From Yponomeuta sedellus (Eukaryota > Arthropoda > Insecta > Lepidoptera > Yponomeutidae): a stretch of 64,000 bases of DNA. Below the pieces are notes generated by a model, which saw only the letters and a list, made by a program, of their open reading frames with translations, was not told where the DNA came from and searched no databases. Positions 18,808 through 29,855 of the stretch are shown in pieces. A program made the position numbers and the translations under genes. Position 1 is the first letter of the stretch, and every line of letters begins with the position of its first letter. The stretch spans positions 17,949,486 through 18,013,485 of the forward strand of contig OW203722.1 of NCBI GenBank assembly GCA_934045075.1. Direction: 5' to 3'.

Positions 18808-18920
18808 CCCAGGCACTGCAGCGTCCGAGTGGCCCCTTGACCCATCTAGTGTGAGTGAAGATGCCACTGGACGCTGTATAAATCATCTCATTACGTAGAC
18901 GCAGAGGCACCTTGCATATA
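18808..18920 (+). mobile_element. SINE tail (family A 3' module)
   Basis: Shares CAGGCACTGCAGCG, CCCATCTAGTGTGAGTGAAG and CACTGGACGCTG..AAATCATCTCATTA with the 3' third of the full-length SINE at 25146-25553, and with 49125-49250 and 53500-53665. Confidence 0.65.
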
Positions 18921-20210
18921 TAAATTACCACTATAGCAGATTTAGTAAAGAAGTAACACTGACTACTTTTTTTCTGTAAAAACGTTACAGCTACGTTGCT
19001 AATTCCTCAAATTATCTTCCCCTTAAGTTTATCGTACTAATTACGGTTTATCATACTTACATGAGAAGTCATAGTCCAACTGGGTCTGATAAAAATCCAG
19101 CTCGTCTAAACATTTTGCTACTTCATGGAGAGAAAAGTAAATAAAGAGAGAGAGAAAGAGAGAGAGAGCGATGCTAAACACAGAAAGAGAGACAAAGAAG
19201 AAAAGATTTCAAGCTTATTTTACACAGTGCGTTAACGATAATTTCTACGCAGGCTTCGCTTTGTAAAGACAATGACAGAGCCCTATCCATCGCTTGGTCA
19301 CAGTCTAATTAACCCAGCTAGTGAGCATAATTGGTTACTCGTCGAGTTACGAGAGTCTTCACGTTTTTATGTAAGTAGTTACCTCTTTACACCCTCCAAT
19401 GAGCTAAGTGTTGTTAAGGCATTGTTAGATTGGACAATTAGAACTTGCGATTTGTGCAAGTGAAGTGTGCCATTATTTTGTTGGGTAGAGTTAGCGACAG
19501 AAGGCTTAGCCAGTATAGCTCTTATTAGTTTTAGCTGTCTTCTTCAAAGAGAAATAGTATGGGCTTAACCACCACGCATTGCCGATTCCGCAACATCTAA
19601 TGTGAATGTAGGTCAAATAGGATAGCTAGTTATAAGGATAACGGAAAACTTATTTTGATTTAAATAACTCTATACCCCATTGTTTAACCATACAGTTTCA
19701 TTTCTAAATCAAATTCGCTCTACCATTTTAGCAAAAACGTATACAAACCAAACTGAGCAAAAAGCGTCGAATTGAGCGATGAATATAAAAACGACTACGA
19801 AAACATTATAGCACAGACAATATTTTGTTACATGAACCATTGTCGCTACAACAAGTATTGTTCGCGAAAATAGTTCACGCAAAGACTACAATAGAAAGGA
19901 AACATCAACTTGTGAACGTTAGCGAGTTTACAGCTAAATGCGATTTTTCAACAGAGCCCTGAACAAAATTCTCTCCAACGGTACAATGGCACTTCAGCGT
20001 AGCATGGGTGTAGCGGTGGGATGAGACCGGGCGAACTAGAGCGGATGAACTAGCGAACATGATTGCAATATTGTTTGTTAGGCTTTTTCTTGGCGTGTCG
20101 GTAGCAAGCTATCGTGGTGAAAGGATTTGCCAGCATAAGGGACTCGGTGATGTTTTGCCCTGATGCGCCAGACGTACGGGCTTAGTGAGTGCTTCATTCG
20201 GGCAGGCTCC

Positions 20211-20211
<1 letters not shown>
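18921..20211. other. No gene; GA-rich tract
   Basis: A GA-rich simple sequence spans about 19142-19200 (repeated GAGAGA and AAAGAGAG). Nothing else is recognisable. The 63-codon frame at 19272 has no supporting context. Confidence 0.45.

Positions 20212-20274
<63 letters not shown>
20212..20274. repeat. (AT)n microsatellite
   Basis: About 30 uninterrupted AT dinucleotides. They create long artificial Tyr-Ile frames that are not genes. Confidence 0.9.
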
Positions 20275-20277
<3 letters not shown>

Positions 20278-20280
20278 CCA

Positions 20281-20348
20281 GGTGTCCCCCACTACTGGGG
20301 CATATATATATATATATATATATATATGCCCCAGTAGTGGGGGACACC
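20281..20348. repeat. Perfect 68-bp palindrome with an AT core
   Basis: GGTGTCCCCCACTACTGGGG followed by (AT)n and then the exact complement ending GGGGGACACC. The GC arms resemble the 3' tail of the 5S-derived SINE (TGTCCCCACTGCTGGGGCA), so two tail pieces appear to face each other around an AT repeat. Confidence 0.8.
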
Positions 20349-20399
20349 AAGGGTTTATATTTATCATCACTCCAGCTGGATACTACAAGGTCAGTATAG

Positions 20400-22182
20400 T
20401 TATACAGATAAATTAAACATACGTCGTACGCTATAATGATACGGTGCCAATGACACCATTCGGATTTGGAACTCTAAAAACCAACGCAATTTATCAAAAT
20501 CGTTCTCATTCGTCTACTTGATCTTGTTTGCTCAGTCTATTCCCGGTATTACAGGAATAAAAAGCATACGCTGCGAGCGCCAACTTTGCAGCGTAGAAAA
20601 AGTTGGAGGGAAAATATAGCCATTAGAAAATCTACGGCTACCTACAACAATGGCGTTACGAATAAACATGCCCCTGGGCATCGGACACGCACACTTGGTC
20701 GTCTCTTTGTATCCTTCACTAGAAAGGAAAACTATTTTATAAATTCTTTCAATTCTCGAAACTATTGCCGCCGTGATTAAACAAAAAAACTTTATATTTT
20801 CTATGGATAAATTTATTTTATTATAATAGGAAAACTTACAGCTATGAACAAAACATATTGCGATTGAAAGTAATTACTGAGAGACAATTACAAGTTTATA
20901 CTTATAGAAATATTTTAGAAATAAAAGAAAAAAAAATTCGCCCATTACAAAACAATACAAATACTCACACACACTACATATTTATGGTCTCGATCAATCA
21001 ATGAATCCCCGATAAAATGCATTTCAGTAAGGAATACATTCTATTTATATCAAAAGTTTTAATTCTCGAAACTATAACTGAAAAACCTTGCGCGTAAAAT
21101 AAGTTTTTGTAAGTACTTTAGGAGCACAAATTCTTCAACTAGCAAAAAAAAATATGTTTGGTTTTCAAGTACTTGTATCTTTTTTAATAGACGTATAAGA
21201 TGCTTGGGTTATCTCTTCTTCTCTCCTACTATTTGAAATGATAAAGTCTTTCGTGTATTCAATAAAAAATGACAAAATGGAGTAACAGAGGGCAATGTTC
21301 CACAGGACCAATTTTTGCAACATGTTTTGTATTGTTGGAATTGCTTTCGCCTTGAATAGAAGAATAACTATTAAAACACGAGAAAAGTTCAAAACAATTT
21401 TTATTGATTCTGAAGTGGTACGAAATTTTCCGGGTCAGCTCATTTTACATAATCTACTTACAAAAATTATGATAAATAAATAAAATAAAATTGCAAGACG
21501 ATAAGATCTCAAATATAATTAATATTTTAAAGCTTAATATTATATTACATTTAAATACTATGTTTTAATATTATTGTAGTATAGGGTGTCATGTACCTAC
21601 TAAAATTACACAAATGAACAGTAATGACACAAGACAGTGCAATGAATGTATATGAATATGAATAAAAATTAATGATACAGTTATTGTGTGTATCAAAGTT
21701 TGCGAATTGACGTGACATACTTTTTACTGTGATTTTCTACTTCTCTCAAACATCAGGTGACAAAATAAACAAGGAAGAAGAAACCTGAAAGCTTGGTCAT
21801 TGGATTTTTAGTCTTTGTTTTGAAACACGCCTGAGGCTACAAAGAAAATAAAAAATGTGTCTGTATTTTTTCTCGATGCTGTTTCTCTCTTTATTCCAAT
21901 TACAGATAACGGTTTAATAAGCAGTCATCGTACTTGAAAAATGTAGCCTTACGGAAAGGTGATGCTATCTAAAATCCACCTTTCAAGTCTTGAATAAAGC
22001 CCGAGGCGGTATTATTAAAATCACAAAAGTGGAAAAAAAAGCTCAGCCTTTTTTTGGTTTAAAAAATTAATACAACGGCCATTAAAATGAAAGAGCGTCG
22101 CGTTCTCGTAATACTGAGGTGGAAGGTAAATTTCCGACCGGGGACTTTTCGTAGACTGCGCTCTTTGTATGGCCATTTGAGT
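20400..22182. other. No recognisable feature
   Basis: AT-rich intergenic sequence. Short frames at 20586, 21165 and 21295 have no family likeness. No terminal repeats or tRNA-like heads were noticed. Confidence 0.4.
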
Positions 22183-22772
22183 CCATTACACACGTAGCTA
22201 TAATATATATTACACTATTTTTATTTTTAATGCACTAACCCGTGCTAAGGAACAAATTTAAAAACCTATTTAGAGGCTAAAAATTTCACCCATGCCGGGA
22301 TTCGAACCCGCAACCTGTACGTAATACAGAGAATATTGTAAAGAGGTTCGAAATTTCACTGATGCCGTGAGTCGCCCATTGGCTCAATTGGTAGAGCGCT
22401 GGTACGGATAGCCAAAGGTTGCGGGTTCGAATCCCGGCATGGGTGAAATTTTTAGCCTCTAAATAGGTTTTTAAAGCTATAATATATATTCATATGAATT
22501 ATAGCAAGACAAATTACGATATATTTTCTATACAAATATTCAAGTGACCGAACACACAGGTATAATTAATATTTCTATGACGTCACCAACTTATACCATT
22601 ATTTAAATTACCGCATAGTAATATAATATTGATGCATATAATGGTATTTGGTCAATAATCAATGAAGTGAAGGCAAAAATATATTAAAGCATCGTTTCCG
22701 TGTGTGGTAGCTTACTATAATATATATTTTACCACGGCATATTAATATATACTATAGCTACGTGTGTAACGG
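22183..22772. mobile_element. MITE with ~30-bp TIRs, hosting a SINE
   Basis: CCATTACACACGTAGCTATA.. at 22183-22212 is inverted at 22743-22772. Removing the retroposon and one target copy (about 279 bp) leaves an element of about 311 bp. No autonomous transposase is present. Confidence 0.65.
22196..22490. mobile_element. Family C retroposon, two outward 3' ends, with 16-bp TSD
   Basis: TSD AGCTATAATATATATT at 22196-22211 and 22475-22490. The left part is an inverted 3' end of the long type (..TTACACTATTTTTATTTTTAA, CACCCATGCCGGG.., ending in CGCAACCT). It is joined to a direct copy beginning GTACGTAATACAGAG that includes the complete tRNA-like module and ends at ..AATAGGTTTTTAA. Confidence 0.85.
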
Positions 22773-23792
22773 GCTTTATTTGAATACCGGTGTGGTCGCG
22801 TTAACTAACAAACATAATATTTTACATATTCCCGGTTACTGAAGCTAATGAAAATTCATATTGCCTCTCTCTTCAGGCTGATCATGTATACTACAGGCAC
22901 ATAAGTCTTAACCCCTCGGGACTGCGTCAAGCAAGCGTGACATGGCGGCTTTTGGGATCGACCACGGGAGCTGGGTCGAGCTTGCTGTGGACAGAGATGC
23001 CTGAAGAGAAGTTTGGAAGGCCCGCAAGACTGCCGATGATGTGTGATGACGTATGTATGAAGTCAAGAGGCAACAAACCCGTCCGAAATTTTCCTTTATG
23101 TGTCCTACATGCAGTAGGGCCTGCCACTCTCGAATGGACATTTTTAGTCATTGAAAAGTGTTAAGTTTTACTTCAATAGCACGTAACGGAGGCAAAAACC
23201 TATGATGAAGAAGTCTTAACTCCACGGGGGTGATCCAATCGGTCCCACATTCGTCCACTAACGGACGTGCCCGAAGACTCGAAATGCTTTGTGCGTGTGG
23301 ATTGGAATCGGCAATTTAATGATAAGATTGTATTAGTAAGTATTCATTTTACTAATATGAGACTTACAACCAGCAAGATAAAACTTGTTAGCTACAAAAA
23401 CGTCTATTATTTCAATCAGATTGAATCATTTGGTCAAATGATCGTCAAGGATAAATCTTCAGTACCGGCCACAGGCGTATCTAAAACACATTCACTCATG
23501 TCGTTACCTCTATAGAGAGCCCGTAAGAATAGTGTTCAATAGCTCACTTTTATTGCCGCGGAGGACATTAGGTATCTGTGTCACTTGGCAATAGTTCCGC
23601 AGGCGAAATGAATCAGAAGAGAGTTCTGCCACTTAGTGAAAAATACAGAATGCCCACTCACCAGAAGTAAGTATCGAAAATGTAACGTAACATTTACATA
23701 CAGGCACATACATTGCTTCTGGCCCTACACTAGGATACTCTGTCTAGTCGTGGGAACCAGAAACACGACATCACAAACATGTGACATCCAAG
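22773..23792. other. No supported gene; decayed repeat patches
   Basis: A GC-richer stretch at about 22905-23160 is open on both strands over 70-77 codons, but I cannot place it in a family. It may be a repeat fragment. The rest is unremarkable. Confidence 0.35.
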
Positions 23793-23882
23793 ACCTGGGG
23801 TTTTTTTTGTACCCAGCCGGGGTACGAACCCGGGACCTCTTGCATGGTAGGTAGATGCGCTACCGCTACGCCACAGAGGTAG
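23793..23882 (-). mobile_element. tRNA-like SINE head
   Basis: On the minus strand: TGGCGTAGCGGTAGCGCATC (A-box region) and GGTCCCGGGTTCGTACCCCG (B box), about 70 nt in all. No matching SINE body was identified, and the anticodon arm does not fold cleanly, so I prefer a SINE head to a tRNA gene. Confidence 0.5.
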
Positions 23883-24476
23883 TCAATGTTATGTTAAAGG
23901 TACTGTCGACAGGACATTTGCACCAATACACTCTAGTCAGCAACCTTGCAACTAAAATATAAAGCATGCGATGTCGACTGTACAATTGTATGGACAGTAT
24001 CCGCGTTTATAAGTTACATACTTCACCTTCTTTGAATACTCTCTGTGTTTGACAGAACAAAAAAAACGTGAATGATAATTTCATATCACAATAAAACACA
24101 ATTAACTGGAATATTTCAGCACCTGAATTTTTAACTTTGATCTATACTCGCTCTTATGGAACACGAGACAAGACTTGGCAGCTTGGAAGAACAAATCACT
24201 TAAAGTGTCCTAACCGGATGTTCCCTAGTTCAAGCCCTTTATCGCGTTTCGCATAATACTTAATGCCGATTAACATTCATTCATTAATTATTTCAGATTT
24301 TGAAATATTTCCGATATGTAAGGCTAGCCGTAAACAACCCAAGAAGCCACATTAGTGGTTATACCTACAGCCGTTAGCATTATTTGCTCTACAAAATGAC
24401 AGAATGGTTTTTAGATGGTCTGTGGCCAGAGACCGTGAGAGTTGACATTTAGGGAAAAAATAGTAGTAGAGTAGAT
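23883..24476. other. No recognisable feature
   Basis: AT-rich spacer between two retroposons. Confidence 0.4.
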
Positions 24477-24650
24477 GTCGCTGCCTTTAAGTAATACAGA
24501 AAGTATTGTAAAGAAGTTCGAAATGTCACTGATGCCGGTACTTGCCCATTACCTCAGGAGAGTGCTGGCACGGTTAGCCAGAGGTCGCGGGTTTGATTCC
24601 TGACATGGGTGGAATTTTTAGCCTATCAATAGGTTTTTTTAAAGTGGAAC
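24477..24650 (+). mobile_element. Family C tRNA-Ile-like retroposon, single copy
   Basis: 5' block ATGTCGCTGCCTTTAAGTAATACAG, tRNA-like module (GCCCATTACCTCAGGAGAGTG .. AGGTCGCGGGTTTGATTCC) and 3' block ATGGGTGGAATTTTTAGCCT ending AATAGGTTTTTTT. It is more diverged than the array copies; no target duplication is obvious. Confidence 0.75.
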
Positions 24651-25132
24651 AATGTTTATTATTACATGTTTTTGATTGCACTCATAGGATTTTCTTGGAT
24701 AGGCACCAAGTTGATAATTTGAGAAAATATGGTCGGCGTGCGCCATTTTTTTTACGCTGTATTTTTCGTCCACTACAACTCAATCCGACGACAGCGGATA
24801 ACATGATTCATTAAAATTCAACAGAATGTAAAATCTTTACGTTGAATTTGATACTTTACTCGTTGCAAACTCGTTGCTACCAACGCGTGTCAAATGTCAG
24901 GACTGGAAACTTCGTGTTCCGTTTGACTGAAATGTAAAGGTGGTGACTAAACTTTAAGTGTAATAAATACGTTATAGTATACATTACAGTGGTCAACATA
25001 TTTTGGTGGTTAGCGGTGCTCAAAGCGAATGCACAGTAGACCATAGAGTGAAAAAGACAGCAAGGCTACATTTACTGGAGATAATATCGTATCTTTATAC
25101 TTACGGCATTTTCGCTCATTTTATAATATTTG
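24651..25132. other. LINE-tail-like fragment and plain sequence
   Basis: Around 24812-24850 AAATTCAACAGAATGTAAA..TTTACGTTGAA resembles the tail at 56450-56515, so a LINE 3' remnant is likely. No gene is seen. Confidence 0.35.
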
Positions 25133-25566
25133 TATATAAGTGTGTGGTAGCGGTGGTAGCTCAGTGGGTAGAACCATAGACTGGCAAGCGAGAGCCCCAG
25201 GTTCGATCCCGAGTGTGGGCATGTACCAATGACTTTGTTTAATTTCAAAGTTACGTACATTTGCGAATTTGCATTCGCAATACCACACGCTAACGGTGAA
25301 GGAAAAACATCGTGAGGAAACCCGCGGCTTGGTTGGCTCCGCACGTATTGACTAGTCTTTCCTGTGGACTAGGCCGACTAAGCTGTCAGGATGGTATAGG
25401 TGCTGGGCAAGCCTACACCATCTATAAAACCATGACCCAGGCACTACAGCGCCGGAGTGGTCCCTTCACCCATCTAGTGTGAGTGAAGATACCACTGGAC
25501 GCTGCATAAATCATCTCATTAAGTAGATGCAAAAAGGCCAATATTATTATTATTATATAAGTGTGT
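25133..25566 (+). mobile_element. Full-length tRNA-derived SINE with TSD
   Basis: TSD TATATAAGTGTGT at 25133-25145 and 25554-25566 encloses a 408-bp SINE. The tRNA-like head has A box TGGTAGCTCAGTGGG and B box GGTTCGATCCC. The family A body carries GAAGGAAAAACATCGTGAGG, the 3' module CACTACAGCGCCGGAGTGG..CTGGACGCTGC, and the tail is (ATT)n. This copy defines the layout of the shorter family A fragments in the window. Confidence 0.88.
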
Positions 25567-27034
25567 ACTTTTGTTTTCTCTTGTAAGAAAACTCTCAGAA
25601 AACATAATCATTAAAAAAACGCATTGCGTTTTGCATACATATTTAGAAACCAAATTAAGATTAATGACATAAGTATAACATGCCGTCTTAATGGTTTTTC
25701 CCGAAAAGTTATTTCGAGTATACACACGTTGTGTTTACATTCTAATGTAGAGTCTGTACTGAACGTTGCAGATTCTACAGTTTTTTATTTCACCACACAT
25801 AAAGTACAAAAGGTAGACTTAATCTTAGAGGTATTTTGTACTTTTGTACCAGTCAAACAGCTGGAGATACTGGAGAGGCAAAAAGTTTAACGAGTCGCCC
25901 TTAATAACGTGTTGTGCTCATGAAAATGTATGTGTTAGGTACTTCTTGCAAATATTAGTAGCCATTGTTATTACTAGTTTTTAAATTGACATTAGTTTTA
26001 TCATTTAAATGTCATTACGCTTAAAACTATTATTATTTTGAATTTAATTAATATCGCTTCAATTTGAAACGTATAATTAATATGAATAAACGTTGTCTAT
26101 CTGTATATTTTGTTTCAAAACTAAGGGTGGCGTCTTTTTGTGTACTGTCTTCAGTGGTTCTGGTAAAAACCACATCAGGGATCTTTGCTAGCCGAGACCG
26201 CAATAAAAATGACAAATGTCTTAAGTTCCGTTTTGCCTAGCGTCGGGTAAGCGTTGCGCTTTATGAAGGTGCTTCCAGATATGCAAGAGTGCGGGGCACT
26301 GACCTTTGGTTTGTATTGATCTGCATCTTATCTCATTTTGCAACTTGTTAATGTTCGATTCTTCTATACTTCCTTCTCTCTTACTTCTTTTCATCTTTTC
26401 TTTTTCTCTATTTCCTTCCTTAGATTCTTGTTTCCTTCTTTCTTCTTTCTATGATATACATAGTGTGAAAAGATGTAAACCATTTTGCATGTTATCATTT
26501 AATGTTTGATTTTTGTATATTTCTTTACTTCTCTCTTTCTTCTTGTTACTCTTTCCTATTCACTTCTAAAATCGGAAGTATAAGATGTAACAAAATGATT
26601 TTTTTAAAATCTACAAATGACTGAATCTATAAAAATCAAGATATACGCACGTTTCGTAAACTGCGCAAGTGAACTCGCCAGTAAAGATATACCATATTTA
26701 AATAAAAGAGCAGTTACATTAAACTGCACATAATAAAATTATTCAATTCAGTATTCAGGCATCGCGACGCGTCGCCTTTCGGCCAGTTATACAATATTTC
26801 CTGAGCAAACATTAGTCGGCGCTCACACCAAGTGCACTCTTTGAATTTTAAAATAAAACATTAAATTACGGAGTGGGCAAGCGAGCTTTTAAAGTTATTT
26901 GGTTTGTCGTTCGGGGAGGGGGAATGGAAACCGCGTTTGAATATGGGTAGGATACTTTTTTATTTCAAACTTTGATTCGTGGCTATTTCAACTCGTCACT
27001 TTTTTACTTTTCACGTGAATATAGAACGTAACGA
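25567..27034. other. No recognisable gene
   Basis: CT-rich stretch at about 26360-26450 (TTCTTTTTCTC repeats). The rest is AT-rich. The 88-codon frame at 25624 lacks any family resemblance. Confidence 0.4.
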
Positions 27035-27372
27035 AGCGCTCGTGGCCTAGGGAAACAGAGTAATTGGAATCAATCACTTGGATTAAGCAACATCAGGCGC
27101 GGTCAAGAGCTGGATAAGTGACCATCCCGTGACTATCGGTAGTAACATTTTTTCCGAGCGCTTCCATGCTTCGCAAGGCACGTTAAGCCGTTGGTGCCGG
27201 CTCTCATATTCCATGTGAGAAGCCTTGTGGGCGGCTTGATAACTTCTGACAGTAAGACCCGCCACTGTCTTACAATCCTCCACCAATGCGGTCCGCGTGC
27301 TGGAGTAAGACTTAACCTTCCTGCGATATAGGAAGAGACCCGTGCCACAGCAGTGGGCACAAAGGGCTTATG
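27035..27372 (+). mobile_element. 5S-rRNA-derived SINE (SINE3-like)
   Basis: Reads GCGCTCGTGGCCTAGG, then TTAAGCAACATCAGGCGCGG and GTGACCATCCCGTGAC. These match the internal-control region of insect 5S rRNA (TTAAGCAACATCGGGCGCGG; GATGGGTGACC). The body runs through GTTGGTGCCGGC and CAGTAAGACCCGCCACTGTC to the tail GGAAGAGACCCGTGCC..CAGTGGGCA. Seven further copies or fragments occur in the window. Confidence 0.8.
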
Positions 27373-27403
27373 TTCAATGATATGATATCATCATATCATT
27401 GAA
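27373..27403. repeat. Short AT palindrome
   Basis: TTCAATGATATGAT pairs with ATCATATCATTGAA across a 3-nt centre, directly after the SINE3-like tail. Confidence 0.6.
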
Positions 27404-27564
27404 CGAATGGAGTAATACCTCAGAAGATCTGTTTAGACCAAGTCAAAGAGAAAGTGGATGGCGTTGACGTATCACCGTCATATGATTTACTATGACAATT
27501 CAACGTACTCGTACATTGCATGGCTGACTAACCCTCGTTTCTCGTACAGTAGTATTGTTATGGT

Positions 27565-27930
27565 TATCAACCCATGTATATCCCCACTGCTGGGGCACGG
27601 GTCTCTTCCTGCATCGCAGGAAGGTTAGGCCTGACTCCACCACGGGGGCCAAGTCCGGGTTGGTGAAGGATTGTAAGATAGTGGCGGGCCTTACTGTCAG
27701 AAGTTATCAAGCCGCCCATAAGGCCTCTGAGATGGCTTAACGACTGCCATTATATGACAGCCGGCAACAACGGCTTAACGTGCCTTGCGAAGCGCGGAAA
27801 CGCTTGGAAAAATGCCACTAGCGGTAGTCACGGGACGCTCACCCATCCGGTACCTGGCCGCGCCTGTTGTTGCTTAACCAAGTGATTAATTCCAATCACT
27901 CGGTTTGCCTAGGCCAAGAGCGCTTCGCAC
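27565..27930 (-). mobile_element. 5S-rRNA-derived SINE (SINE3-like), near full length
   Basis: Minus-strand copy of the family at 27035. Tail (plus-strand view) ATCAACCCATGTATATCCCC, body GCCAAGTCCGGGTTGGTG and CAAGCCGCCCATAAGGCC, and the 5S-like region complementary to GGTTAAGCAACAACAGGCGC. It faces the 27035 copy tail to tail across a ~190-bp gap. Confidence 0.8.
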
Positions 27931-28663
27931 ACACTAGTATACTAGCTGCTAATCTACTGTTGAACAAGCCGTTCATCGATTGAGAACAGTTGTCAGTTGT
28001 TTTTTTTGTATGCACTTTGGAAATCTTAGAGCTTGACAGTAGGTTACTAGCTTATTAGTGTACAAGAAATTGGGGGTTAGTGTACTAATCAGCTGGAAAG
28101 TTGTTACAATGTTATGGGTCGACTACTACCTAGGAATAAGTTATTATATTAAAAAGACAAAATGATTAAAATAAAAAGACAGTTGCCTGCTTACATCGTG
28201 TTTGATTTAGTCAGGGTTGTAATAATTCATCGAATGGTCCTAATGAACTATTGACCTATGACCGGAGTATGTGGAAAATCCTGCACAGACCTAAATATTA
28301 CTATAGAGATGACTTTTTAAGTAAGTGTTTTTGGTTAAGATAAAGTAAGACGATTCCTTATGGTACGCCGGAGTACATGATATAAAACATATAAAGGTAC
28401 AGAGTACAATTGGCAATCTAATTGTTTAAACGTTTCAAAAAGAAGTTATAGCATTTAATATAGTCTCTATGTTAACTCTTATGTATGGAAATTTCTCATT
28501 GGAAGCCGCCTTTACAAAAGCTGCTTAAATTGATAAGTAGAATAACTCTTTTAAGTTTCACCGAACCTTTATACGGCACGCTGTAGAAACTCCAAGTGCA
28601 GGAAGAATCACTCGTCTCGCGTCGAGCGCTCGATTTCTACTGATTTTCGTTCGACATGCGAAA
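27931..28663. other. No recognisable feature
   Basis: AT-rich sequence without a supported gene or repeat boundary. Confidence 0.4.
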
Positions 28664-29260
28664 TTCCGTATTTTTGAATCACTCGACTGCAACGAATGGT
28701 CCTTACCACTCGTCTCGTATGTCGATCGATAGATTAATTGTCAAAATTTGTGTTAATTTCAAATCTAGGAGTTTGTGCCTTTGTTTGTGTGTGAATTGAT
28801 GTTTTGTTTCGAATATTTCGACCAAAAACAAACCAAAGTGTTTTTAGTTACGATTTATGACAGTGTTTTGTTTGTTTTGCAACTAAACGCAAAGATTTTT
28901 CATCAAACAGCCAATAAATCGAAATATTTTACGTTCCGTTTCCGTTACGGTAGTTTCCGGTTTTTGTAATTTCTGCGTGGAACGGATAAAATACAAACAA
29001 TACTTCAAATTGTACTGGCAACACTTCAGGCAAACGGCCAATAAAACGAAATATTTTACGTTCCGTTTCCGTTACGGTAGTTTCCGGTTTTTGTAATTTC
29101 TGCGTGGAACGGATAAAATACAATACTTCAAATTGTACTGGCATCATTTCAGGCGAACGATTCAAAAATACAGAAAGACGAGATCATACCACTTAGAAAG
29201 CGAGTGTGACTTATGTCGCATTCGACGATACAATTTCATACGAGTGATTCAAAAATAGAT
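28664..29260. repeat. Repeat island: ~125-bp direct duplication between inverted flanks
   Basis: 28911-29034 and 29037-29159 are nearly identical tandem copies (core ACGTTCCGTTTCCGTTACGG, then GCGTGGAACGGATAAAATAC). TATTTTTGAATCACTCG on the left (about 28670) faces CGAGTGATTCAAAAATA on the right (29241-29257). The outer inverted repeats suggest a non-autonomous transposon with an internal duplication; no TSD is clear. Confidence 0.55.
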
Positions 29261-29642
29261 ATCCTGAACATTTTACGTGCTGAACACTTTACAGAAGTAG
29301 GCGTAAACGCCGTCGGTTCCCACGTTAAAATTCCCTGGAATAAATCAAAGAAAGGTTTATCACTGGCGTCGGAAAAAAGGACCCCAAGCCTGAAGCGAGC
29401 GCATGCCACTGACAGGTCCGCGATCTAACATAACCCCTGGAATAAGCCTTTGATGTGGGCAATAGACATCGCCCTACCTACATTGGTTGCCTTCAAAGTG
29501 GATAAAAATTCTGACCGGAAAATAAATAAAGCCTGAAGCTAGCTTTGGGTTCATGCTAACCCTGGGTGTTATGCGGTGTACAGACGAACTAAACGAATTT
29601 GAACTACGAGAATCCTCGTTTACGAGGAGAACTATGCCGGGT
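29261..29642. other. No recognisable feature
   Basis: Intergenic sequence without supported genes. Confidence 0.35.
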
Positions 29643-29855
29643 GATACAAATATAGAACCTCGGCTACTATCAGATAGAATCGGATATATTCTTGTAATAG
29701 AAATATCGGAACTAAAATGACACTTAACCTTACATAACTTTTCAAAACAGTGAAGAAAAGTTTTATACAGAGCAGGAAGTCGTATTACACTCGTGTGCTT
29801 TCGGCGAAAACCGAAGCCTACTCTAGAGCCCGAGGTATATTCTAAAAGCTAACAG
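29643..29855. mobile_element. MITE related to 1445-1972
   Basis: The right TIR GAGGTATATTCTAAAAGCTA.. (29832-29855) equals the one at 1949-1972. The interior CGGATATATTCTTGTAATAG, TACATAACTTTTCAAAACAG and TTTCGGCGAAAACCGAAGCC is shared. The left TIR is decayed (TATAGAACCTCGGCTAC). Confidence 0.7.

Noticed and set aside
20163..20416. Open frames rich in Tyr-Ile
   Set aside because: Artefacts of the (AT)n tract; the same applies to 54121-54318.
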